DNA of 64,000 nucleotides from an uncultured Eubacteriales bacterium (GTDB lineage: Bacteria > Bacillota > Clostridia > Oscillospirales > Acutalibacteraceae): NCBI GenBank assembly GCA_934561055.1, contig CAKTFN010000005.1:1-64000 (forward strand), read 5' to 3'. Below the pieces are notes generated by a model, which saw nothing but the letters and a program-made list of their open reading frames with translations, did not search any database and was not told the DNA's origin. The position numbers and the translations under genes are program-made. This document shows, one piece after another, positions 33,995 to 44,100 of the stretch; the stretch's first letter is position 1, and the number at the start of each line of letters is the position of its first letter.

Positions 33995-36900
33995 TTACAC
34001 CATGCCGAGAAGATGTCTGATAAGGATGAGAAGTCTTGTGAGCCAATGCATAAAGCCTCTTGTCTGATGCTTGTTATCGTCGCGGTTTGCCTTGTTCTTG
34101 TTTGCATTGTCAATTGCTTCTCTGAGCTTTTCAACGAGCTCGGTGATCTTCTGATCTTCCTTGCTGCCCTTTTCAACCGGGTTTGTTCCCTTGTCAAGGT
34201 CAACGCCCTTGTCTTCAAGATAATCTTCAAGCTCTTTCTTTGCGTCTTCAACCTTCTTTTGGTCTTCGTCATAGTAATCATCATTGTTGATTACGTCATT
34301 GGCGTCCTTGATTGCTTCCTTTGCGTCGTCCATGTTACGCGGTTCGCTGTACTTTGCATTGAAGGTTGCGTCGCCGGTTACGGTTTCGGGAACGGTCTTG
34401 TCCCAACCGAGGAATCTGAAAGTAAAGTTCGTTGCCGAATCAGTGTAATTTCCGACGGCCGGAACAACGATCTTTGCGCCCTTAACAAGGCTTTCGGTTG
34501 CCTTACCGTCCTTCCAAATGAAGGTGATTGTGTAATGCTTGAGATAATCTTCCTTGACGTTTCCGTCTTTGTCGGTATACTCTCCGATGATTTTTTCAAG
34601 AAGGTCTGCGGCCTTGTCAACTTCTTCCTGCTTTCTCGTGTCATAGTTTTCGGGAAGAGGAATGTTGTTGTCTTTAAGGGTCTTTTCGATTTCCTTCTTT
34701 ACTTCCGGAACAAGTTCCGGATTATCAAGAATATCCTGAACCTTTTCAAGAGCGGGATCATATCTTGTTTCGTAATCCGCTCTTGCAATGCTTTCGCTCT
34801 TTTCGCATGAGCAACCGGTGCATTCCTTAACGACTGTTCCGTCCGTCCATGTTCCGTCTTCGTCCTTTGAAGGAGCAACATAACGGTCGGTGTTTTCAAC
34901 GAAGTTATGAGCTTCGGTCTTGTATTCGGCAACAACGGTCTCGTTCTTTGTTACGTTTTCGTAATTGCCGTTCCAGCCGGTGAATGCATAATGGTTTGCG
35001 TCGTCGCAAGCTCTTACGGGAGCCGACGGAACGGTTGCGCTCTTTCCGGAAACAACCGTTACCGTTGAAATTACGCTTCCGTCGTAATCAACGAAGGTTA
35101 CGGTGTACTTGTTAAGTGCTTCATCGCCCTTATCTGTGATTGCTTTGATTGCTTCGTCAATTTTTGCCTTTGCTTCGTCAATGAGCTTCTGTTCGCCGAA
35201 GTCATGCTTGTACCGGTCAAGAGGATCGGTATACGTTTCGCCCTTTACGCCGGCGATGAGATTTCTTGAAAGAGTCTCTGCTTCTGCGATTGCGGCTTCG
35301 ACTGCAGCCTTCGATTCGTCGTTGAGATCCTTATTGAGAAGATCTTTGAGAGCGTCGAGCGAAGCGTCAAATGCGCTGTAATCGGCAAGATCCATAGCGA
35401 GGGTATAAACGTGAGAAGCGTCTCTTGTGCAGGTATAGGTTGCAAGACCCTTTTCGTCTTCGGACGGACGGGTTGTGATTGCACCGACATAATCGTGGCC
35501 GAGAGCTTCGCCGTATTCAAATGTGTCCGAATCGGACTTAACGTCGCAACGTGAGCAGTTGTAATAATAAACAGCCTTTTCTTCGCAGGTTGCCGCTGAT
35601 TTAAGGTGAGCATTGTCTACGATAGCCTTTGTGAAGTCGTGGCCGAGAGCTGTGTTTTCTGCGGCAAAAGTGCCTTCGGTGTAATCGCAGCGTGAGCATG
35701 ACTTCTTATAAACGGCGTCGTTTACGCAGTCTGCGGCGCTGACAAGATACTTTTCGTCAACGGTTTCGGTCATATCATGGCCGAGAACAGCGATTTTCTC
35801 TGTTTCAAAAGCTTCGCAAGCGGCGTATTCATCGTTCGCTTCATTTGTGCAGACACGCTTTTTAAGGCCTTCTTCGGTGCAGGTTGCGTCGTTTACAACA
35901 GTCCAATCGCCGTATTTATGGCCTCTTGCCGAAATTACGGTGATTGAATCCGGATCCTTTGCGCCGCAAACCGTGCAAAGCTTTGCTTTTTCACCGTCGG
36001 CTGTGCAGGTTGCCGTTGCGGTTACAGTGAAATCGTTTGAGAAAGTGTGTCCCTTTGCGGGGATTGCGGCCGTGCTTGTGTGGTCGCAACGTGAACATTT
36101 ATAATTGATTACGCCTTCATCGATGCAGGTTGAGTCAACTCTTCCGGTTTCCTTCATGTCGTGGCCGAGAGCATTGACAGTCTTTTGAGCAACAAGGATT
36201 GCGTTGCAAACAGCGCAGACAGAACCTTCGGTGAGACCGGTTTCGGTGCAGGTTGCCGGTACTGCCGGAACGGTTTTGGGAGTATGAGAAGCAAGTTCTG
36301 CGGCTTCGGTTTCAAAATAATCGCAGTTTTTGCAGTCTCTTCTCTTTGTTCCCGCAACGGTGCAGGTTGATTCGGTAACAGTGTACCATTCGCCGAAGGT
36401 GTGACCCGTTGCCGGAATCACGGTGTAGTCCTGGGTATAGTCGCATCTGATGCACTTTGTATGCCAAGTATAGCCGGATTCGGTGCAGGTCGGATCTTTT
36501 TTGTCAACGCCGACCATTGTGTGACCGAGAGCCGAAAGTCTTTCGGTGATTTTGTTTCCGCATTTTGAGCAGGTCTTGGTTTTTTCGCCGGCAGTTGTGC
36601 AGGTCGGTTCGGTTGTAACAACCCAATCGCCGTAAACGTGACCGGTAGCGTTGATTTTTGAAGTCTGAACGTAACCGCAATCGGCACAGGTGCGTGTTTT
36701 TGCACCGTCCGTCGTGCAGGTTTCCTTAGTTGTAACGCTCCACTCGCCGTAACTATGTTCAACCGGAGTTGCAATTGCCGTAATGTCGGCGCTTTCTCTG
36801 ACGCCCGTCCATGCCGAGCTGCCCTTATTCCATGCAACGATATAATGATAGATATCATCCGAAGCCTTTGAGGGAAGTGCGGGAACGGTTGCGCTGTCGC

Positions 36901-37492
36901 CGAAGCTTACGTTTTCGCTCTTAATAACGTTTCCGTCAAAGCCAATGAATCTGATGACATAGGTCGGATAACTATTGTTTACGAATTCGTTTGAATTGAC
37001 GAGAATCAATTCTCTTCCGCCTTTAAAACTATTGTTTGTCTTGTATTCTTTTTCAACGTCTCCGCCGCTGATGATCGAACTTCCGCCGGGAGTAATCCAT
37101 GCTTCAGTTTTGAATTTAACGTTGCCGGTTGATCCGGGAGCATCGGCCTTGAAGTCCGTAATATATGCAATCTTTGCAACCTTGCTTGTAATGGTCCATG
37201 AATACTGAACATGTCTTCCCCTTGCAATTGAAAGAGAAGCCTGAGTCAATCCGCCATAATAGCAGAGATCGTTAACCAGATTTCCCGTTCTATGAACGGT
37301 TCCGTTACTCTCGGTAACCTCCAAAATAATTGAGGGACTTCCGGGACCCTGAATTGACAGTGAATCCGTTGTTGTAACCTTGACGGTTACGGTCATTGAA
37401 TCCGCTGCGCTTGCGACCGGAGCAAAAAGCATACAGCTCATGATCATAAGCACAGAAAGAACCAAAGATAAAAGTTTTTTGCCGTTTTTCAT
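33995..37492 (-). CDS. Large secreted Cys-repeat / helical-repeat surface protein
   Basis: 1165 aa. The ATG at 37492 has CGGAGG about 10 nt upstream. Signal peptide 1-30. About 31-240 is an N-terminal beta domain (ILEVTESNGTVHRTG) plus an InlB-like strand (RFIGFDGNVIKSENVSFGD). About 245-690 has about ten Cys repeats (ETCTTDGAKTRTCADCGY...GH). The C-terminal half alternates FIVAR-like helical segments (DESKAAVEAAIAEAETLS, VEDAKKELEDYLED) with InlB-type strands (TVTFVDYDGSVISTV). It ends in a hydrophobic tail (GFMHWLTRLLILIRHLLGMV). No LPxTG. Likely a long surface stalk or adhesin retained by its tail. Its mRNA has a leader of roughly 270 nt. Confidence 0.75.
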   Translation of the reverse strand: MKNGKKLLSLVLSVLMIMSCMLFAPVASAADSMTVTVKVTTTDSLSIQGPGSPSIILEVTESNGTVHRTGNLVNDLCYYGGLTQASLSIARGRHVQYSWTITSKVAKIAYITDFKADAPGSTGNVKFKTEAWITPGGSSIISGGDVEKEYKTNNSFKGGRELILVNSNEFVNNSYPTYVIRFIGFDGNVIKSENVSFGDSATVPALPSKASDDIYHYIVAWNKGSSAWTGVRESADITAIATPVEHSYGEWSVTTKETCTTDGAKTRTCADCGYVQTSKINATGHVYGDWVVTTEPTCTTAGEKTKTCSKCGNKITERLSALGHTMVGVDKKDPTCTESGYTWHTKCIRCDYTQDYTVIPATGHTFGEWYTVTESTCTVAGTKRRDCKNCDYFETEAAELASHTPKTVPAVPATCTETGLTEGSVCAVCNAILVAQKTVNALGHDMKETGRVDSTCIDEGVINYKCSRCDHTSTAAIPAKGHTFSNDFTVTATATCTADGEKAKLCTVCGAKDPDSITVISARGHKYGDWTVVNDATCTEEGLKKRVCTNEANDEYAACEAFETEKIAVLGHDMTETVDEKYLVSAADCVNDAVYKKSCSRCDYTEGTFAAENTALGHDFTKAIVDNAHLKSAATCEEKAVYYYNCSRCDVKSDSDTFEYGEALGHDYVGAITTRPSEDEKGLATYTCTRDASHVYTLAMDLADYSAFDASLDALKDLLNKDLNDESKAAVEAAIAEAETLSRNLIAGVKGETYTDPLDRYKHDFGEQKLIDEAKAKIDEAIKAITDKGDEALNKYTVTFVDYDGSVISTVTVVSGKSATVPSAPVRACDDANHYAFTGWNGNYENVTKNETVVAEYKTEAHNFVENTDRYVAPSKDEDGTWTDGTVVKECTGCSCEKSESIARADYETRYDPALEKVQDILDNPELVPEVKKEIEKTLKDNNIPLPENYDTRKQEEVDKAADLLEKIIGEYTDKDGNVKEDYLKHYTITFIWKDGKATESLVKGAKIVVPAVGNYTDSATNFTFRFLGWDKTVPETVTGDATFNAKYSEPRNMDDAKEAIKDANDVINNDDYYDEDQKKVEDAKKELEDYLEDKGVDLDKGTNPVEKGSKEDQKITELVEKLREAIDNANKNKANRDDNKHQTRGFMHWLTRLLILIRHLLGMV

Positions 37493-37765
37493 CTGAATTT
37501 TTCCTCCGTTCATTTTTTTCTGATGAATCTTTTAAAAACATTCCGAAGATTCAAACGAAAATCCTTTAAAAATTCTGCACTTCTCCGCGGCAAAAATCAA
37601 AGAATCTTCGCCTTCGCCGAAAGCAAAACAGCCGAAGCTCAAAACAATTCAAAATCTTTGAACCGCCTTTTCGTCCTTTCGTTTTACAGTGCATCAACGC
37701 ACTAACTGACCGACAAAAGGTCCGAATTTTGTTCCCGTAACGAATCATACTCCGAAACATTATAT
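37493..37765 (-). other. Long untranslated leader with no gene
   Basis: The stretch between the promoter at 37.8 kb and the start at 37492 is about 270 nt with no credible coding frame. On the minus strand it has short inverted repeats (GGACC...GGTC, GTGCGTTGATGCAC) and an AT-rich end. I do not recognise a riboswitch class. The remaining bases up to 37920 are AT-rich spacer. Confidence 0.5.
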
Positions 37766-37772
37766 TAAATAA

Positions 37773-37801
37773 ATAATATCATTTTAACATTAAAAAGTCA
37801 A
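37773..37801 (-). promoter_or_regulatory. Promoter of the 1165-aa surface protein gene
   Basis: TTGACT (37796-37801), 17-bp spacer, TATTAT (37773-37778) on the minus strand. Confidence 0.7.
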
Positions 37802-37920
37802 TATTTTCATTTGAAAAGCCCTTGAAAAAATGACGGTTTTTTAATAAATTACGCAACAGTATTCATAGCATTTGTACAAAAGCACAACAGATTTTTCAAA
37901 TTTGAAGACCGAAAAAGAAA

Positions 37921-37949
37921 AGAAAAAGTCTGTCCCCGAAAGGACAGAC
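37921..37949 (-). terminator. Terminator of the lipoprotein gene
   Basis: The stem GTCTGTCC / GGACAGAC is followed on the minus strand by TTTTTCTTTTC. Confidence 0.88.
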
Positions 37950-37972
37950 CGAAATCTTTTTAAAATCAAAAA

Positions 37973-38818
37973 TCAGACAACAATTGTGTTTCCGAAGGAG
38001 CGGTTATAAGTTTTTCCGTCCCTTGAAGTGAGAAAAGCCGAGGGGACGCTGAAACTCACGGTTGAGCCGCCTTCAAGGTTGTCAACTCCGCTGAGGTCAA
38101 TGAAAATCTGCTGGCAACCGCTTGCGTCAACGTTTGTTGCGCTGATTTTGCAAGGAATGTTGTCATATTCCTCACCGTCAACCGTTACCGAAATTGTTGT
38201 TGAATTCGAGTTAAAGCTTCCGCAGGAAGGGTCAATCGAATAAACAAGTTTTTTTCCGCTTCCGTCAAGGCCGACTCCGGCATTCGTAATGCTGACGGCT
38301 TTCGCCGCGGCGGCGGTTGTTGACGGCTTCTTTTTCGTTGTTGAGGTCGTCTTATCCGAATGCGAAGAACTTCCCGATGCGTTTGAGTCCGCCGAGCCGG
38401 ATGAACCGTTCCGGTTCGCCGTCGGAACCGACGGAAGAAGCGTTGTGTTGACAACAGGCACCGTTACGGGAGCAACGGTAAGATTGAAATCGGTTGAAAC
38501 TGCCTGAGACGTGAACGGATCGGAAGAAACGACTTCGTTCGCCGGATTAAACGGCGTTGTTGCAACCGAAGGAACGGTCATATCGGGAGTTGTTGTGAGA
38601 ACATATGTCTGAGCAACGTTTTCGACGGCAGGATTGCTGACGCCGGCGTTTTGGGTTTGAGAGTTTTGAGAATTCTGAGAAGGGGAAAAAACCGAGGAGG
38701 AACCGTTCTGCGGTGTGCTCGTTCCGGGAGTAACCGAGGACGGCTCGTTTTTATCCTTGCACGCAACAAAGCAGACAACGATTGCAAACGCCAGGAAAAA
38801 CGGCATAAGCTTTTTCAT
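37973..38818 (-). CDS. Predicted lipoprotein with Ser/Thr-rich linker
   Basis: 281 aa. The ATG at 38818 follows GGAGGCG by 5 nt. The signal ends in a lipobox (AIVVCFVAC), so Cys at about 20 would be lipidated and anchored to the outer face of the membrane. Residues about 25-180 are a low-complexity Ser/Thr/Pro/Asn/Val linker. The last about 100 residues form a small beta domain: GVGLDGSGKKLVYSIDPSC, TISVTVDGEEYDNIPCKISA, VPSAFLTSRDGKTYNRSFG. It has two Cys that could bond. Unknown family. It is monocistronic, 83 bp after the 39-kb operon's last gene. Confidence 0.75.
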   Translation of the reverse strand: MKKLMPFFLAFAIVVCFVACKDKNEPSSVTPGTSTPQNGSSSVFSPSQNSQNSQTQNAGVSNPAVENVAQTYVLTTTPDMTVPSVATTPFNPANEVVSSDPFTSQAVSTDFNLTVAPVTVPVVNTTLLPSVPTANRNGSSGSADSNASGSSSHSDKTTSTTKKKPSTTAAAAKAVSITNAGVGLDGSGKKLVYSIDPSCGSFNSNSTTISVTVDGEEYDNIPCKISATNVDASGCQQIFIDLSGVDNLEGGSTVSFSVPSAFLTSRDGKTYNRSFGNTIVV

Positions 38819-38901
38819 TTTATCGCCTCCGAAGAAAATTAATCTGATATCATTCGTAAACAATGGGTAATATTATACACTTTAAAAATTAAAAAGTCAA
38901 A

Positions 38902-39510
38902 TCAACCGCAAAAGACTTTCGGATTATCTTTGATATATTTTGCGGCAGAAAGCTTAATAAGACTTAAAAAGTTCTCCTTTTCAAGCTCTTCGTCAAGAAC
39001 TTTAACCTTTTGTTCATCAAATGAAACACTTTCGTCCTTTTCGTCGAACATCATCGCAACGGGACGGATTCTTTTTGAATATTCCGAAAGTGCAATTAAA
39101 TCAAGTCCCGGAACAAGGCGTGATTTAAGGACTTTGCTGTTCTCTCTGAAAAAGGTTTGAAGCGTTTTGTCCGCCGTAAAAACGTCAAGTGTATAAATAA
39201 GCTTCTTCTCTTCGGAAAGCTTTTCAAATTCTTCTTCAATATTCTCTTTTTTCTGAAGCATAAGCTGAATTCCGAGTGCGGCGCCCTCAAGAAGTTCTTC
39301 GTCCGGAGCGTTTTCAACCGCGGTTTCCGTCAGCGGAACATATTTTTCCTTGAGTTCTTTCAGGTGAGTGATGTATTTTTCTTCTTCGCGATAGCTTTTT
39401 TTATGGGCGGAATATGCCCTTGCGGCGGCACGAAAAATAAAAAACGCAACAATGCAGACTCCGACGAGACCGACTGCATACTGCCAATATTCACGAAACC
39501 ATTCTTCCAT
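38902..39510 (-). CDS. Membrane-anchored protein of unknown function
   Basis: 202 aa. Residues about 9-30 (YAVGLVGVCIVAFFIFRAAA) form one N-terminal helix. A basic, coiled-coil-prone segment follows (SAHKKSYREEEKYITHLKEL). The rest is an acidic helical cytosolic-type domain, including DEELLEGAALGIQLMLQKKE and IALSEYSKRIRPVAMMFDEK. I do not recognise the family. It lies 19 nt after rsmI as the last gene of the uppS-to-rsmI run. Confidence 0.75.
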   Translation of the reverse strand: MEEWFREYWQYAVGLVGVCIVAFFIFRAAARAYSAHKKSYREEEKYITHLKELKEKYVPLTETAVENAPDEELLEGAALGIQLMLQKKENIEEEFEKLSEEKKLIYTLDVFTADKTLQTFFRENSKVLKSRLVPGLDLIALSEYSKRIRPVAMMFDEKDESVSFDEQKVKVLDEELEKENFLSLIKLSAAKYIKDNPKVFCG

Positions 39511-39529
39511 TTTTTCTTTGTCCCCTTTT

Positions 39530-40348
39530 TTAAATTAATGCATTGTAAATATCGCCCTTTTTGATTCCCGTTTCCTTTGCGGCTTTTTTTGCCGCAAAGG
39601 AGGCACTCAGTCCCTCTTCGAGATATTCTTTCGCAAGAGTGACGGCGTCATCAAGAGTGGCTTCGGTTTCTTCTTTGTTTTCTCCCTCGATAACAAGCAC
39701 GATTTCACCCTTGAGCGTTTCTTCGGAAAACCTTTCGGCGGCAGCCGAAAGCGTTGTTCTTATTACTTCTTCATGGATTTTTGTGATTTCACGGACAATC
39801 GCAAGCCTTCTGTCACCGAGCGTTTCGTAAAGATCCACGAGTGTTGCGGAAAGCTTGTGCGGTGCTTCGTAAAAAATCATCGTCCGTTTTTCGTGGGCAA
39901 CGGAGAGAAGGTGTTCACGGCGGCTCGGTTTGTTCATACTGAGAAAGCCTTCAAAAGTGAACCGTCCGACGGGAAGGCCGGAAAGAGCGGCCGCCGCAAC
40001 GAATGCGGAAGGACCCGGAACAACTTTCACGTCGATTCCTTTTTCACCGCAGAGTGCAACCAAGTCTTCGCCCGGGTCGGAAACGGCGGGCATTCCCGCA
40101 TCGGTAACAAGAGCGCAGGTTTCGCCGGCAATTATTCGCTCGGCAATAATTTCGCCTTTTTCACGGCGATTATGCTCAAAATAACTGATCATGGGCTTTT
40201 TGATTTCAAAATGGTTAAGGAGTTTGAGCGTGACCCGTGTGTCCTCGGCGGCGATGAAGTCGCATTTTTCAAGCGTTTCAATTGCACGGGGCGAAAAATC
40301 GCCGAGGTTTCCGATTGGTGTTCCGACAATAAAAAGTTTTCCGCTCAT
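39530..40348 (-). CDS. rsmI: 16S rRNA (cytidine-1402-2'-O)-methyltransferase RsmI
   Basis: 272 aa tetrapyrrole-methylase-fold enzyme that adds the 2'-O-methyl group to C1402 of 16S rRNA. Motifs: GKLFIVGTPIGNLGDFSPRA at the N-terminus, IAAEDTRVTLKLLNHF, ALVTDAGMPAVSDPGEDLV, VVPGPSAFVAAAALSGLP and FEGFLS. All are diagnostic of RsmI. Length is normal. The start overlaps the stop of the upstream methyltransferase by 4 nt (ATGA). It is in the polC operon tail. Confidence 0.97.
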   Translation of the reverse strand: MSGKLFIVGTPIGNLGDFSPRAIETLEKCDFIAAEDTRVTLKLLNHFEIKKPMISYFEHNRREKGEIIAERIIAGETCALVTDAGMPAVSDPGEDLVALCGEKGIDVKVVPGPSAFVAAAALSGLPVGRFTFEGFLSMNKPSRREHLLSVAHEKRTMIFYEAPHKLSATLVDLYETLGDRRLAIVREITKIHEEVIRTTLSAAAERFSEETLKGEIVLVIEGENKEETEATLDDAVTLAKEYLEEGLSASFAAKKAAKETGIKKGDIYNALI

Positions 40349-41097
40349 TGTTTTTTCTCCCTGTAATCACCCATAATTTTTTCAAGCTCTTTTGACGTTT
40401 TTCCGTCCGAGGTTTCAATATAAAGATTTTTTTCGATATTTATAAAGCTGTTTGCTCCGAGCTTTCCTTCAATGAGGAAAAGCCACGGTGCACTGTTTTC
40501 GTTTTTTGAAACCATCCTGAGCCTTTTCGGCTCAAGCTTATATTTTCTCATGCTTACCATAACGTCGCAAAGACGTTCGGGTCTGTGACAAAGGCAAAAC
40601 CTTCCGCCGAAACGAAGAAGTTTCGCCGCCGCGGCACAGCAGTCGTCAATGCCGCACATTGTTTCGTGCCGTGCGATTTTGTCGCTTTCGCTCATGCTTT
40701 CAATCCCGGCGCCGACCTTTTTATACGGCGGATTCATTGTCACAAGGTCAAACGTGCCGAACGGCAAAACGCCTTTAAGGTCACGAAGATCGTGATTTAT
40801 GACGGTTATTCTTTCCGAAAGGCCGTTCAAAGAAAGCGAACGTTCAAGCTGGGAACAGGCCTTTTTTTGAATTTCAACGGCAAAAATTTTTCCCGTTTCA
40901 TTCTTACTCCAAAGAAGCGGAATGATTCCGCAACCCGTTCCGAAGTCACAGGCGGTGTCCTTTTTTCTGATATTCGCAAAGGAAGCGAGCAAAACCGCAT
41001 CCGTTCCGAAAATATGGTCTTTTGAAACGATGATTGAACGGTTTGATCCGAGCGGATCGACTCGTTCACCCTCAAAAAGTTCGACTTCCGTTTTTGC
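40345..41097 (-). CDS. TrmN6-like tRNA1(Val) adenine-N6 methyltransferase (start uncertain)
   Basis: About 250 aa. The class I SAM-binding motif is DFGTGCGIIPLLW, and the catalytic motif for exocyclic amines is NPPYKK. The family's N-terminal block is encoded upstream of the usual starts: ELFEGERVDPLG, then HIFGTDAVLLASFAN. There is no ATG, GTG or TTG in frame before this block. The first standard start is TTG at 40992, inside the conserved LLAS strand, which would remove the block. I therefore extend to 41097, just after polC. The gene may use a rare start, or the sequence may carry an error. It is 14 nt after polC and overlaps rsmI by 4 nt. Confidence 0.8.
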   Translation of the reverse strand, partial: AKTEVELFEGERVDPLGSNRSIIVSKDHIFGTDAVLLASFANIRKKDTACDFGTGCGIIPLLWSKNETGKIFAVEIQKKACSQLERSLSLNGLSERITVINHDLRDLKGVLPFGTFDLVTMNPPYKKVGAGIESMSESDKIARHETMCGIDDCCAAAAKLLRFGGRFCLCHRPERLCDVMVSMRKYKLEPKRLRMVSKNENSAPWLFLIEGKLGANSFINIEKNLYIETSDGKTSKELEKIMGDYREKKQ

Positions 41098-41111
41098 TCT
41101 CTCCCTTCGTT

Positions 41112-44100
41112 TTAAAATTCAAAAAGACTTATCTGTCTCGTTTCTGGAATACCCTTGAGTGCTCCGACTTGACGCAATGCCTCGATAACGGCGCTCGAAG
41201 CTCCGGCTCTTGCGGCAAAGTCGTCAACCGAAACGAAGCGGTCAACTCCCTCCCTCGCCTTTTCAAGGCCGATTGCGGCGTTTTCGCCGACGCCGCTGAG
41301 TGCGCTGAACGGCATACGGATTTTTCCGTCCTCAATCTGATAAACTTTTGCGTCGGATTTATAGATATCTACAGGTAAAAATTCAATACCTCTTGCCATC
41401 ATTTCGTTAACGGCCTGAAGACCCGGGAACATATTCTGTTCTTTCGGTGCGGCGTCTTTTCCGGCGGCTTTGATTTCCGCCATGCGCTTTTTGACGGCGG
41501 CTCTGCCCTCAATAACTGCGGCGGCGTCAATATCTCCGCCTCGTACCGTCATGAAGGCGGCGTAATATTCAAGCGGTCGGTAGATTTTGTACCAGCCGAG
41601 CCTCAGTGCGGCACTGACATATGCCGCGGCGTGAGCTTTCGGGAACATATACTTGATTTTATAGCAGGACTTTATGTACCATTCCGGAACGTTGTGTTCA
41701 CGCATATCCTCTTCCATGCCTTCCCAAACTTCCTTTGAGACCTTTCCCTTGGCAATGAGACCCTTACGGACGGTTTCCATGATTTTAAAAGCATGGCTCG
41801 GTTCAAGTCCTTTGTGCATAAGGTAAACCATGATGCTGTCACGTGTTCCGATAACCTCGGAAATCGTGCAGGTTCCGTTCTTGATGAGATCCTGAGCGTT
41901 TCCGAGCCAAACGTCGGTTCCGTGGGAAAGACCCGAAATTTGAAGAAGGTCGGAAAAGTTTTTCGGCTGAGCGTCAAGAAGCATCTGAATGACGAACGGC
42001 GTTCCCATTTCGGGAATCGTCAACGTTCCCGTCGGGCAGTCGATATCCTCGGCTGTAACTCCGAGCGGCGCCGGACTTGTGAGCATTTCATAAATTTTCG
42101 GGTCGCAGATGTCCGTTTCCATAACGGGGATTCCGGTGAGATCTTCAAGGTGTTTGTAAAGCGTCGGAACATCGTGACCGAGGTTGTCAAGCTTCAAAAT
42201 CGTGTCGTGAAGTGCGTGGAAGTCAAAGTGGGTCGTCGTCTGTCCTTTTGTCGGGTCGTCGGACGGGTACTGAACGGGAGTGAAATCTTCCGCTTCAAAA
42301 GCGTTCGGAACAACAACCATTCCGCCCGGATGCTGACCGGTTGTTCTTTTGACGCCGGTGCAGCCGATTGTGAGTCTCGACTCTTCCGCGCGTGAAACCT
42401 TTTTGCCTCGCTCGTCAAGATATTTTTTAACAAAACCGAAGGCCGTCTTATCCGCAACGGTAGCCATTGTTCCGGCCTTAAAAACGTGAGACGAACCGAA
42501 AAGCTCCTCTGTGTATTTATGCGCCCTTGACTGGTAGTCGCCGGAAAAGTTAAGGTCAATATCGGGGCTTTTGTCTCCCTTGAAGCCGAGGAAGGTTTCA
42601 AAGGGAATGTCATGCCCGTCACGCTCCATCGGCGTTCCGCAATCTGGGCAGTCCTTCTTTGGAAGGTCATATCCCGAACCGACAGAACCGTCAAGGAAAA
42701 ATTCGGAGTGTTTGCACTTTGGACAGCGGTAATGCGGAGCAAGAGGGTTAACTTCGGAAATTCCTGAAGCGTTCGCAACATATGACGAACCTACAGAACC
42801 TCTTGAGCCGACGTGATAGCCGTGATCCTCGGAGTTTTTAACGAGCTTTTGAGCAATCATATAAAGTACTCCGAAGCCGTGATGAATTATAGAATCAAGC
42901 TCCCTCGTAAGTCTTGAAGCGACATATTCGGGAACGGGATCGCCGTAAAGACGTTTTGTTTTTTCCCAGCAGAGCTTTTTAAGTTCGTCGTCGGCTCCTT
43001 CGAGCGACGGCGGATAGTTTCCGCTCGGAATCGGAGTGAGCTCTTCAATCATGTCCGCAATTTTTCCCGGATTTTCGATAACGACTTCTCTCGCCGTTTC
43101 CTCGCCGAGATAATCAAACTCCGCAAGCATATCGTTTGTGTTTCTGAAAAAGAGCGGCGCTTGCTTGTCGGCATCCTGGAACCCCTGGCCGGCCATGAGA
43201 ATCGCGCGGAAAACGCTGTCCTGAGGGTCGATAAAATGAACATCGCAGGTTGCAACCGTCATTTTTCCGAGTTCGTCCGCAACGTGAATAACCTTTCGGT
43301 TCATGTTTTGAATGTCCTCAATGCTGTTGACGTTAGGAAAACGTTCGCTGTCAATCATATAGCGGTTGTTTCCGCAGGGCTGAATTTCAAGGTAATCGTA
43401 AAAGGAAGCGATTTTCATGATTTTTTCGTCGCTCTGACCCGTTGCGATTGCACGGTAAAGTTCGCCGGCTTCGCACGCACTTCCGACGATGATTCCTTCG
43501 CGGTACTTCATCAGCTCGCTCTTCGGAATAATCGGCTTTCTGTGAAAGTACTTGACGTTTGAAAGCGAAATGAGCTTATAAAGATTTTTGAGCCCCGTAC
43601 TGTTTTTCGCAAGGAGAATTTGGTGAAAGTACTTTGCTTTCTTTTCCTTTTTCCAGTTTTCAAAGCTCTGCTCGTCATCGTTGATGAAATAACCTTCCAT
43701 TCCGAGAATAACTTTGATTTTTCCTCCCGCGGCGGCAATCGCTTCCGGGAAAGCCTGAACAACGCCGTGGTCGGTGATTGCGATTGCCTTGTGTCCCCAT
43801 GCGATTGCCCTTTTGACAAGATCCTTTGCGTCCGTCATCCCGTCCATCATCGACATTTTTGTGTGAAGATGAAGTTCAACACGCTTTTCCTGTGCATCGT
43901 CAATCGGCGGAATTTTTTGAATTGTTGAAATTGCCTTCGGGCTGATTACGGTTTCGCCCGAATATTTATCGAAGGTGAGGTCGCCCCTCAAAAGAATCGT
44001 TGCGCCGTCCTTAACCTTTTCAAGAATATGGGCGCAGTATTCCTTTTTTTCAAAAATTTTGCAGGAATAGGCATATGTTCGGTCGGTGATGTTGAACGTG

